7,435 nt of DNA. Source: Candidatus Bathyarchaeota archaeon (GTDB lineage Archaea; Thermoproteota; Bathyarchaeia; Bathyarchaeales; B26-1). Numbering within the stretch: position 1 is the first letter of the stretch; every line of letters begins with the position of its first letter. The stretch spans positions 1-7,435 of the forward strand of contig QMYL01000042.1 in NCBI GenBank assembly GCA_003662645.1, given 5' to 3'. This document shows positions 1-5,572 of the stretch, piece by piece. The position numbers and the translations under genes are program-made. Below the pieces are notes generated by a model, which did no database searches, had not been told where the DNA came from, and saw only the letters and a program-made list of their open reading frames with translations.

Positions 1-55
1 CCGAGGCCGAACGGACATAAAGGGCTAGATACCTGTAGCCGCCATCAGTCCACAT
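1..55 (-). CDS. Possible 5' end of a gene running off the left edge (partial, unidentified)
   Basis: From an ATG at 55-53 the minus strand is open to the window edge, giving 18 residues that begin MWTDGGYRYLALY. The other two minus frames hit stops within this stretch. Upstream, GAAA at 88-85 followed by TTTTTAAAC at 84-76 looks like an archaeal BRE plus TATA box. Its centre lies about 25 bases before the ATG, which would fit a leaderless transcript; GGATGA at 64-59 is a weak alternative ribosome site. Eighteen codons are too few to assign a family, and an open frame this short can occur by chance. No function is proposed. Confidence 0.3.
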   Translation of the reverse strand, partial: MWTDGGYRYLALYVRSAS

Positions 56-75
56 TCTTCATCCAGTTTTTATTA

Positions 76-88
76 GTTTAAAAATTTC
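76..88 (-). promoter_or_regulatory. Candidate BRE/TATA promoter for the leftmost partial gene
   Basis: Read on the minus strand, a purine-A element (GAAA, 88-85) is followed directly by TTTTTAAAC (84-76). The spacing from the centre of this A/T box to the ATG at 55 is about 25 bases, the usual distance from TATA box to transcription start in archaea. The region is generally A/T rich, so a chance match is possible. The same stretch read on the plus strand is T-rich. Confidence 0.3.
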
Positions 89-98
89 ATTTTATTCC

Positions 99-290
99 TC
101 ACTCTCTTTCTTTTGTGTTATAGAGTACTAGAAGGATAATCGTCCTATCCGGGAGGTTGGCGGTCGCCACAGCTACATCCTTCAGTTCCACCTTACTCCT
201 CTCGGACCATTCATTGAAATCCTTCTCGAGTCTATCCGCAACTCTGGGCATAAGCCCGTATGGACCGAAGACCTTCAACTTGAGACCCAA
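99..290 (-). CDS. Small conserved-looking protein, 63 aa, possible Cse60-like fold
   Basis: This is a small soluble protein of unknown function. From TTG at 290 it reads MGLKLKVFGPYG, then a helix-like stretch (about 16-32, VADRLEKDFNEWSERS), then two strand-like hydrophobic segments (about 37-45 and 50-58, ending IILLVLYN) and a charged tail. The order (KVKVF-type strand, acidic helix, 'DVAVATANLPDRTIILLVLY') resembles small Cse60-type proteins, but this is a visual impression. The frame could open at GTG 302 (67 aa). However, that GTG lies inside a full GGAGGTGA Shine-Dalgarno (306-299), so TTG 290, eight bases after it, is the better start. It has no signal peptide or membrane helix. It lies 72 bases downstream of the dehydrogenase gene and could be co-transcribed with it. 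Confidence 0.6.
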   Translation of the reverse strand: MGLKLKVFGPYGLMPRVADRLEKDFNEWSERSKVELKDVAVATANLPDRTIILLVLYNTKERE

Positions 291-298
291 ACCTAGCC

Positions 299-306
299 TC
301 ACCTCC
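299..306 (-). promoter_or_regulatory. Strong Shine-Dalgarno GGAGGTGA of the small gene
   Basis: The minus strand carries GGAGGTGA at 306-299, a complete match to the archaeal 16S 3' end. The in-frame TTG at 290 follows after eight bases, which is ideal spacing. The in-frame GTG at 302 is part of the site itself and so is an unlikely start. An ATG at 310 in another frame gives a three-codon reading frame (ATG AGG AGG TGA) across the same site. Confidence 0.6.
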
Positions 307-353
307 TCATAATAAATTAGGATGGAACATTCCCTTTTAGAATTTATGAGGAG
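303..353 (-). promoter_or_regulatory. Inverted repeat that could mask the small gene's ribosome site
   Basis: In the minus-strand RNA, CTCCTCATAAATT (353-341) is followed after 22 bases by AATTTATTATGAGGAG (318-303). Thirteen positions pair in two blocks, eight (CUCCUCAU with AUGAGGAG) and five (AAAUU with AAUUU), with a three-base bulge in the second arm. The closing GAGGAG belongs to the Shine-Dalgarno of the small gene, so the hairpin would hide it. The loop contains the near-palindrome GGAATGTTCC (333-324). The structure also starts nine bases after the dehydrogenase stop, so it could instead stabilise or end that transcript, or the dyad could bind a protein as DNA. Confidence 0.5.
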
Positions 354-362
354 ATGGAAATT

Positions 363-1406
363 TCAGATCATGATCTGTATCTTCATCGGGTTTCCTATCT
401 TCTTTATCTGGGTCTCAAAGCCCTCCACTATCCTATCGAGTGGAAACCTATGAGTGATCAGTGACTTTACATCAACCCTACCAGATGAGACGCACCTTAT
501 CGCATCATGGAATACGTTTGCATACCTGAAGACCCCGAGTACATCGATCTCCTTCATAACTGTGAGTAGCAGGGGCACCTCAAAGCTGATAAATGGATAC
601 ATACCGACGAGCACTATCCTACCGCCAGGTCTAACGGCTTCAAAGGCCTGCCGAACGGCCTGTGGGGCTCCGGATGCATCGATAACCACATCCGCACCCT
701 CTCCACCAGTCAGATTTAGGATCCTCCCCACCACGTCCTCCCTCTCCGGGTTTATGGTGACATCGGCTCCAAGCCTCTCAGCGTACTCTAGGCGGTAGTC
801 GACCACATCGGTTATGTAGGCCTCCAAGACCCCATGTGCCTTAACCGCTTGGAGGACCATCTGCCCTATCGGCCCAGCTCCAAGTATGGCCACCCTATCA
901 TGAACAGTTACTGAACCCCTCTTCGCAGCCATCATCCCGACAGCCAGTGGCTCTATCATTGCACCCTCCTCATAGGACATGTTATCCGGTATTGGGTAGG
1001 CGTTCTCAGCTGGTGCTGATACGTACTCCGCGAAGGCTCCATTGTCTGGTGGGGTTCCGTAGAACCGGACTTTCCTGCAGAGGTTGTATCGTCCCTCCCT
1101 GCAGTAGCGGCACTTTCCGCATACGAATCCAGGCTCTATGGTGACCCTCTGACCGACCTTTAGATTTTCCACCTTCTCCCCAACCTCAACTATATCGCCG
1201 GAGCATTCATGGCCTAGTATTATCGGTTTTCTGACTACGAATGATCCTATCCTCCCATGTAGGTAGTAGTGTACGTCAGACCCGCATATGCCGACGCTTC
1301 TAATCCTAACCAGAACCTCTCCGGGACCTATCTCCGGGATATCCATCTCTTCGATCCGCATATCCAGAGCCTTATGGAGAACAGCTACTTTCATTTTACC
1401 CTTCAT
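363..1406 (-). CDS. Zinc-dependent medium-chain dehydrogenase, sorbitol/polyol dehydrogenase type
   Basis: It is predicted to oxidise a polyol or sugar alcohol (sorbitol, xylitol or similar) to a ketose with NAD+ in the cytoplasm. The 347 residues match the family length. The catalytic zinc ligands are visible as C41 (GICGSD), H66-E67 (GHE) and E152 (EPLA). The structural zinc lobe is C96, C99, C102 and C110. The Rossmann motif GAGPIG lies at 176-181, and D200 at the end of the next strand favours NAD over NADP. GVFRYANVFHDAI (291-303) and THRFPLD (318-324) are close to sorbitol dehydrogenases, which argues against threonine or simple alcohol dehydrogenase. The start at 1406 has GGAGG nine bases upstream (1420-1416); ATG 1394 lacks such a site. 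The exact substrate cannot be read from the sequence. Confidence 0.92.
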   Translation of the reverse strand: MKGKMKVAVLHKALDMRIEEMDIPEIGPGEVLVRIRSVGICGSDVHYYLHGRIGSFVVRKPIILGHECSGDIVEVGEKVENLKVGQRVTIEPGFVCGKCRYCREGRYNLCRKVRFYGTPPDNGAFAEYVSAPAENAYPIPDNMSYEEGAMIEPLAVGMMAAKRGSVTVHDRVAILGAGPIGQMVLQAVKAHGVLEAYITDVVDYRLEYAERLGADVTINPEREDVVGRILNLTGGEGADVVIDASGAPQAVRQAFEAVRPGGRIVLVGMYPFISFEVPLLLTVMKEIDVLGVFRYANVFHDAIRCVSSGRVDVKSLITHRFPLDRIVEGFETQIKKIGNPMKIQIMI

Positions 1407-1550
1407 TCTGATGAGCCTCCGTGAACAGTTTATCTTATGTTGATATGAGTTTTACCGCCATGATAAGTTCTGGTCCCTTATGAAAACATATTTATATCCT
1501 TTTATTCCTTCCTTTAAGGTTGTGATTTATCAGTAACGTTGGATGATACT
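1407..1550. promoter_or_regulatory. Divergent intergenic region between the dehydrogenase and the membrane-protein pair
   Basis: About 130-145 bases separate the two divergent genes and no coding frame of interest is visible. On the plus side it holds a good BRE/TATA pair (about 1482-1498). On the minus side it holds the GGAGG ribosome site of the dehydrogenase (1420-1416). A/T-rich candidates for its TATA box are ATAAGATAAAC (1438-1428), which would leave almost no leader, and the minus reading of 1498-1490 (ATATAAATA), which would leave a leader of about 60 bases. One TATA element serving both directions is possible but unproven. Confidence 0.5.
1482..1498 (+). promoter_or_regulatory. Archaeal BRE/TATA promoter for the 1551-3010 gene pair
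   Basis: GAAAACATATTTATAT fits the archaeal pattern of a purine/A-rich BRE followed by a TTTATAT TATA box (1491-1497). A TATA centre near 1494 predicts transcription starting near 1520. That leaves a leader of about 20-30 bases before the TTG at 1539 or the ATG at 1551. It is the clearest promoter in the window. Confidence 0.6.
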
Positions 1551-2234
1551 ATGAGGGCCCGCCTCTTCGGGATGAAACTACCAGTCGCGATATTTGTCCT
1601 TATACTTGCAGCATTACTGGGAGTTAGTTGTATACTGGTCGAGTACATAAGCATGAAATACTCTAAGGGGAATTACTTCCGCCTCGAGACCAGATTCGTC
1701 GATCTGGAGTTCCCGAGGAATTGGATAGCTGTTACGGGGAAAAAGGAGAACAGTAGTGGAGTTATAATATCTGTGGCCTGCGTCTCATCAGGCCAGGATG
1801 CAGGTGTTTTCTTCATTGTTTATGACGAGAACATGACTAGGATCTACTTGGAGAAGGTGCGCAACTGGGCGAGCTTGAGGGGTTATAGGGTGAATGACAC
1901 CTCAGCAGCTATACTCTTTGAGGCAGAGAGGCTGTTTAACTATCATAAGAATAGGACTAAGGTTAACGATGGAAATGTAACCCTCCTGCTCCTCGATAAC
2001 GGAATGATCAAGGTCTCAAACTATGAGGCGAATTACTTGACGATCATGATCATGGGGTTAAGGATTGAGAGAGGTGGTGGGAGTGAGATCTGTAACGGAA
2101 CATGGAGGTTCATATCTTGGATTTACGATAAGAAGCTCTCCTTTGTGGTGCTCTACGGGATAGGTGAATATTGGAACCAGCCCGAGATCTGGGAGATATT
2201 CAACCATATACTGAACTCAACGAGGTATAAGTGA
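1551..2234 (+). CDS. Single-pass membrane protein with a sequon-rich extracytoplasmic domain (unknown)
   Basis: The family is not recognised. The 227 residues start with a basic segment (MRARLFGMK), then one hydrophobic helix (about 10-30), then an all-outside domain of mixed strand/helix character. Seven N-X-S/T sequons (N67, N94, N115, N134, N142, N182, N222) lie in that domain, which fits export and heavy N-glycosylation. FVDLEFPRNW (49-58) and the end 'EIWEIFNHILNST' (213-224) recall the edges of PsbP/Mog1-like folds (a 'YPxxW' strand and a final 'ILxSF' helix), but this is weak inference. ATG 1551 is preferred, with GGATGA (1541-1546) just upstream; a TTG at 1539 would add four residues. 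C27 does not sit in a good lipobox. Its stop overlaps the next gene by one base, so the two are surely co-transcribed. Confidence 0.75.
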   Translation: MRARLFGMKLPVAIFVLILAALLGVSCILVEYISMKYSKGNYFRLETRFVDLEFPRNWIAVTGKKENSSGVIISVACVSSGQDAGVFFIVYDENMTRIYLEKVRNWASLRGYRVNDTSAAILFEAERLFNYHKNRTKVNDGNVTLLLLDNGMIKVSNYEANYLTIMIMGLRIERGGGSEICNGTWRFISWIYDKKLSFVVLYGIGEYWNQPEIWEIFNHILNSTRYK

Positions 2235-3010
2235 TGAATGTGGATGAGGAAGAAGAGGCTTTAGAGCGTGGTGGATATTCGAGGATCTACCAAATAATGC
2301 ACATGTTAATCGGCGGTGGAATAATAGCCGGCGTCTTCTTAACAGTGATTTACCTACTCGACTTTCCATGGGTAATCCTCCTAGTATTGCTTAAGGGCCT
2401 AAACTGCCTTGGTCTGATATTCTACCCAGAGGTCGCCGCGGTTTCGGTCATACTTACCTTCGCCATAGCATATATGCCGAGTGGTCTCTGCGGTGGATTA
2501 TACACTGGATACCGGATAAAGGAGAACTTAAGGATAATCTTGTTGATACCGGCCCTACTAGGTTTTCTATTTGCGATTCTGATATTATCCTGGTTCTTCC
2601 CCAGATACCGGCTTCTCATAAACCTGAACCCGACAACAGATGTATTGATCCCGCTAGTCGGCATAATAATCGGGAGCTACTTAGGCGGATACTCCATGAA
2701 CTGGGGGGTTGAGGCCGAGGAGGCTGAAGAGGTTGAGGGGGAGACAACTATTCGGATGCTGGGGTTTGAGGAGGCAGAAGCCGAGATAGAGGAGGCAGAG
2801 AGACTGGAGAGACTGAGAGGTATAGGCCCTGCGAGGGCTGAGAGGCTCAGGGATGCAGGCGTAAAGACTATCTCAGACCTGGCAGAGGCTGAAGTGGAGG
2901 ACTTATACGAGAAGACTGGTATACCGAGGGCTGTCCTCTTGAGAGCCATCGAGGAAGCTAAGGAGTTAAAGGGGTTGAAGGGAGAGGGACAACCGACAGA
3001 GGGAGATTAA
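2234..3010 (+). CDS. Four-helix membrane protein with C-terminal cytoplasmic helix-hairpin-helix domain
   Basis: This protein (258 aa) joins a membrane part to a helix-hairpin-helix (HhH) module. After an acidic N-terminus come hydrophobic segments at about 24-42, 46-82 (one or two helices), 100-121 and 136-156. A Glu/Ala-rich linker (159-193) follows. The HhH region (190-243) has the hairpin LRGIGPARAERLRDAGV and a second helix pair (TISDLAEAEVEDLYEKTGI). HhH_5/DUF4332-like modules bind DNA non-specifically or mediate protein contacts; which applies here is unknown. ATG 2234 is chosen because GAGGT (2222-2226) lies seven bases upstream; GTG 2231 is too close. The start overlaps the stop of the preceding gene (TGATG), so coupling is likely. 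The two proteins may form a membrane complex with outside and inside domains. No known family is claimed for the membrane half. Confidence 0.8.
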   Translation: MNVDEEEEALERGGYSRIYQIMHMLIGGGIIAGVFLTVIYLLDFPWVILLVLLKGLNCLGLIFYPEVAAVSVILTFAIAYMPSGLCGGLYTGYRIKENLRIILLIPALLGFLFAILILSWFFPRYRLLINLNPTTDVLIPLVGIIIGSYLGGYSMNWGVEAEEAEEVEGETTIRMLGFEEAEAEIEEAERLERLRGIGPARAERLRDAGVKTISDLAEAEVEDLYEKTGIPRAVLLRAIEEAKELKGLKGEGQPTEGD

Positions 3011-3015
3011 AGGGG

Positions 3016-4398
3016 TTATAGAACTATCACTATAGATATGTCGTTCACGTTTGTCCCGGTCGGCCCTGTGATCACTAGGTCGCCGAGCTTTGAGAAGAAG
3101 TTGTAGGAGTCGTTATTCCTTAAGTATTCCTCAGCGTTTAGGTTTAATCTCCTTGAGCGAGCTATGGTGTATCCATCAGCCAACGCACCAGCCGCATTGG
3201 TGGGTCCATCAATCCCATCGGTACTGACGGATGCGATCAAGACATCCTCTAACCCATCTATCTTTAAGGCTGCGCCCAGAGCCACCTCCTGGTTCCTACC
3301 ACCCTTCCCGGTTCCGGTTACAGTCACGGTCGTCTCCCCGCCCACAACTATGCCAGCCGGTTTCTGAACGGGACTTCCAGAAGCCCTGACCTCCTTGGCT
3401 AGTGCGGCGAGCATTATCCCCACATCCCTAGCTTCTCCCTCCATGAAGGATGTTAAGAACACTGTGTTTAGTCCAGCCTTCTTCAGTTCCTTTAGGGCTG
3501 CCCTGCTCGCCAGCCGGTTGTTCCCTACCACCACGTTATAGACCCTCTCAAAGATTGGGTCTCCGGGCTTAGGCGTCTCCTCTATCGACCCTCTCAGACC
3601 GTCCAGTAGAACCCTCTTGATGGATTCGGGGGTTTCATCCCAGATATCATATTTCCTCAGTATGTATGTCGCATCCTCGAAGGTTGTTGGGTCGGCGACC
3701 GTCGGTCCTGAAGCTATCACCTCAAGGGGATCTCCAACGACATCGGATAGTATTAGGCTTATCAAGGTTGATGGGTAAACCTTCCTCACCAACGAGCCGC
3801 CCTTAAAGCTCGATATATGTTTTCGGACTGTGTTAAACTCGTTTATGTTTGCTCCACACTTCAGTAGTAGGTCTGTCATCCTCCTCTTATCCTGAAGCGG
3901 TATTCCATCTCTCGGCAGGCACATCAGGCTTGAGCCTCCACCTGAGATTAAGCATATGACGAGGTCATCCTCCCCGGTCTGGCTTACTAAGTTAATGATC
4001 TTCCTCGCTCCCTCAACGCTGTTCTCGTCTGGGATTGGGTGTCCAGCCTCATGAAGCTCTATCCTTTCCGTCTTGTATTGGTCTCTCGTTCCATGCGGGA
4101 TCACGACGACCCCGGTCTCTATCCGGTCTCCGAGTATCCTCTCTATCGCCTCAGCCATGGAGCCACCCGCCTTCCCCCCGCCAACGACTATCACCCTCTT
4201 AAACCTCGAGAGGTTGAAGCTTCTCCCATCTACCTTTAGTATGTCACCGGAGAGGGAGACCCTCGACGTGATGACCTTCCTTGGGTTTACGGCTTCTATA
4301 GCCGACTCTATCGCCTTTAGGGCGAGCTCCCTAGCCTCACGGTTTGAGGTTGATGACGAATTCCCAAGCAGCTCTGACCTATTCTTTATTAAGGTCAT
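3016..4398 (-). CDS. gck: D-glycerate 2-kinase (MOFRL family)
   Basis: It phosphorylates D-glycerate with ATP to 2-phosphoglycerate, feeding lower glycolysis; in archaea this serves non-phosphorylative or branched Entner-Doudoroff routes or glycerate salvage. The 460 residues fit the family. VVGGGKAGGSMA (71-82) carries the conserved lysine K76. SGGGSSLMCLP (152-162), NTVRKHISSFKGG (189-201) and the SDVVGDPLEVIASGPTVADP region (218-237) belong to the large domain. The C-terminal MOFRL part shows GGETTVTV (353-360), GKGGRNQE (364-371), STDGIDGPTNAAGA (392-405) and GPTGTNVND (445-453). ATG 4398 is the only sensible start; the upstream ribosome site is weak. A TATA-like CTTAAAATAA (4441-4432) would give a short leader. 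Its end converges on the HhH gene with a five-base gap, so transcription on the two strands may interfere. Confidence 0.95.
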   Translation of the reverse strand: MTLIKNRSELLGNSSSTSNREARELALKAIESAIEAVNPRKVITSRVSLSGDILKVDGRSFNLSRFKRVIVVGGGKAGGSMAEAIERILGDRIETGVVVIPHGTRDQYKTERIELHEAGHPIPDENSVEGARKIINLVSQTGEDDLVICLISGGGSSLMCLPRDGIPLQDKRRMTDLLLKCGANINEFNTVRKHISSFKGGSLVRKVYPSTLISLILSDVVGDPLEVIASGPTVADPTTFEDATYILRKYDIWDETPESIKRVLLDGLRGSIEETPKPGDPIFERVYNVVVGNNRLASRAALKELKKAGLNTVFLTSFMEGEARDVGIMLAALAKEVRASGSPVQKPAGIVVGGETTVTVTGTGKGGRNQEVALGAALKIDGLEDVLIASVSTDGIDGPTNAAGALADGYTIARSRRLNLNAEEYLRNNDSYNFFSKLGDLVITGPTGTNVNDISIVIVL

Positions 4399-4431
4399 AC
4401 CCTTTACGCTCTCTCTAAAAGCCTTCCAGAA

Positions 4432-4442
4432 TTATTTTAAGT
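4432..4442. promoter_or_regulatory. A/T box shared by the divergent glycerate kinase and radical SAM genes
   Basis: TTATTTTAAG (plus, 4432-4441) reads CTTAAAATAA on the minus strand. It sits about 35-45 bases from the glycerate kinase ATG (4398) and the radical SAM ATG (4484). It is TATA-like in both directions. The gap between the two genes is about 85 bases, so promoters of both must lie here or inside the genes. The match to a consensus BRE is poor on both strands. Confidence 0.35.
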
Positions 4443-4483
4443 TTGGACTCTTAATATTTGTGGTGGATGGTAGAGAACCGGAG

Positions 4484-5554
4484 ATGGAGACCGATTATAT
4501 TAAGCTCTCACCAAATGTCAGGGAGGCCGTCTTGTACGAGAAGCTCCGTGGAGATATGGTTAGGTGTGGACTCTGTGAGAGGCGTTGTGTGATCCCGCCT
4601 AATGGCAGAGGGTTCTGTAAGACTAGGATGAATATAGACGGGAAGCTTTACACCCTTATTTATGGCGACTTAAGCGCGGTTGAGAGTAGACCGATCGAGA
4701 TTAAACCCTTCTTCCACTACTGGCCCGGCTCCACAGCCCTAACCTTCTCAACTTGGTCATGTAACTTGGACTGTGTATGGTGTCAGAATTGGGACCTTTC
4801 CAAGAGCCCACCCGATCCATCGAGGTCCAGACATTATACACCCGAGGAGGTTGTTGCTGAGGCCTTAGAACGTGGTGATGAGGGTTTATGCTCAAGCTTC
4901 CAGGAGCCTACTCTACTCACAGATTGGAACTTAACCCTCTTCAAGATGGGTAGCGGTAAGGGGTTATATTGCTGCTACGTGTCGAATGGTTACATGACGC
5001 TTGAAGCCTTGAGGCTTCTCAGGGATGCTGGTATGGATGGGTTGAAGATAGATGTCAAGGGGGATGCTGAGACATACCTGAAGTATTGTGGCGGCGTCGA
5101 TGTCGAGAAGGTTTGGAGGAATGTTAGGGAAGCCAAGAGGATGGGTTTCCACGTAGAGGTTGTAAACCTCGTCGTTACGGGTGTGAACGACGATGAGGAG
5201 TGTCTGAGGTGGATTGTTGAACGCCACCTCAAGGAGGCTGGACCTGAGACTCCGCTCCACTTCACCCGGTACTATCCAGCCTATAAGTTCAATAACCCAC
5301 CCACGAGCGTCAAGACCTTGGAGCGAGCTTATGAGTTGGCTAAGAGTTCTGGGGTCCTATACCCGTACATCGGGAACGTTATAGGGCATAGGTATTCTCA
5401 TACCTACTGTCCGAATTGTGGTGAGGCTTTGATAAAGAGGCTTGGCTATCGTATAGTCCGATACCGCATAACCGAGGATAACGAATGCCCAAAATGTCAT
5501 TACAGAATAAACATTAGGGGTAGAAGGGTTAGGAAGTGGCGTATAGTCTTCTGA
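4484..5554 (+). CDS. amrS: Radical SAM enzyme of the AmmeMemoRadiSam type (PflA-like)
   Basis: It is a PflA-related radical SAM protein, 356 aa from ATG 4484, of the kind often encoded with AMMECR1 and Memo proteins; its substrate is not established. An N-terminal cysteine set, C28, C31, C35, C45 (VRCGLCERRC then FC), precedes the radical SAM motif C93-x3-C97-x2-C100 (CNLDCVWCQNW). The TIM-barrel part shows EPTLL (141-145), GLKIDVKG (186-193) and VVTGVNDD (230-237). TPLHFTRYYPAYK (256-268) and GNVIGHRYSHTYCPNCG (297-313) are signature segments. A C-terminal zinc ribbon is formed by C309, C312, C335 and C338. The start is uncertain: ATG 4484 has no well-spaced ribosome site, and GTG 4460 or 4463, near the predicted transcription start, would add seven or eight residues. 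No AMMECR1 or Memo gene is in the window. Confidence 0.9.
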   Translation: METDYIKLSPNVREAVLYEKLRGDMVRCGLCERRCVIPPNGRGFCKTRMNIDGKLYTLIYGDLSAVESRPIEIKPFFHYWPGSTALTFSTWSCNLDCVWCQNWDLSKSPPDPSRSRHYTPEEVVAEALERGDEGLCSSFQEPTLLTDWNLTLFKMGSGKGLYCCYVSNGYMTLEALRLLRDAGMDGLKIDVKGDAETYLKYCGGVDVEKVWRNVREAKRMGFHVEVVNLVVTGVNDDEECLRWIVERHLKEAGPETPLHFTRYYPAYKFNNPPTSVKTLERAYELAKSSGVLYPYIGNVIGHRYSHTYCPNCGEALIKRLGYRIVRYRITEDNECPKCHYRINIRGRRVRKWRIVF

Positions 5555-5566
5555 GGAAGGCGTTCC
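5555..5566. other. Short inverted repeat in the gap between converging genes
   Basis: GGAAGGCGTTCC gives a four-base stem (GGAA/TTCC) with a four-base loop, immediately after the radical SAM stop (5552-5554) and just before the COG3199 stop (5573-5575). No T-run follows on either strand, so it does not look like a classical terminator. The whole gap is 18 bases. It may be chance. Confidence 0.25.
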
Positions 5567-5572
5567 ACGGGT

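Noticed and set aside
363..1406. Threonine 3-dehydrogenase or simple alcohol dehydrogenase as the identity of the MDR enzyme
   Set aside because: The segments GVFRYANVFHDAI, THRFPLD, IEPG and the HYYLHGRIG region fit the sorbitol/polyol dehydrogenase branch better; a wider substrate range cannot be excluded.
1611..1634. Possible lipoprotein signal (LLGVSC) in the single-pass membrane protein
   Set aside because: The -3 position is Gly rather than Leu/Val/Ile and the hydrophobic stretch continues past the Cys, which fits a membrane anchor better than a lipobox.
2711..2815. GAG/GCA-rich tract as a possible DNA tandem repeat
   Set aside because: The period is irregular and is explained by Glu/Ala codon bias in the linker; no repeat unit of constant length is seen.
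2677..2949. Ser/Ala-rich open frame on the minus strand
   Set aside because: It is the reverse reading of the Glu/Ala-rich linker and HhH coding sequence (GAG/GCA codons read as CTC/TGC), so it is a composition shadow.
4073..4483. The radical SAM reading frame stays open far upstream, across the glycerate kinase gene
   Set aside because: That stretch is antisense to strongly conserved glycerate kinase motifs, has no family resemblance, and the radical SAM homology starts only after about 4484.
4964..5265. Two overlapping minus-strand frames of about 90-98 codons inside the radical SAM gene
   Set aside because: Both are antisense to the conserved barrel region, show no motifs, and have no ribosome site or promoter worth noting.
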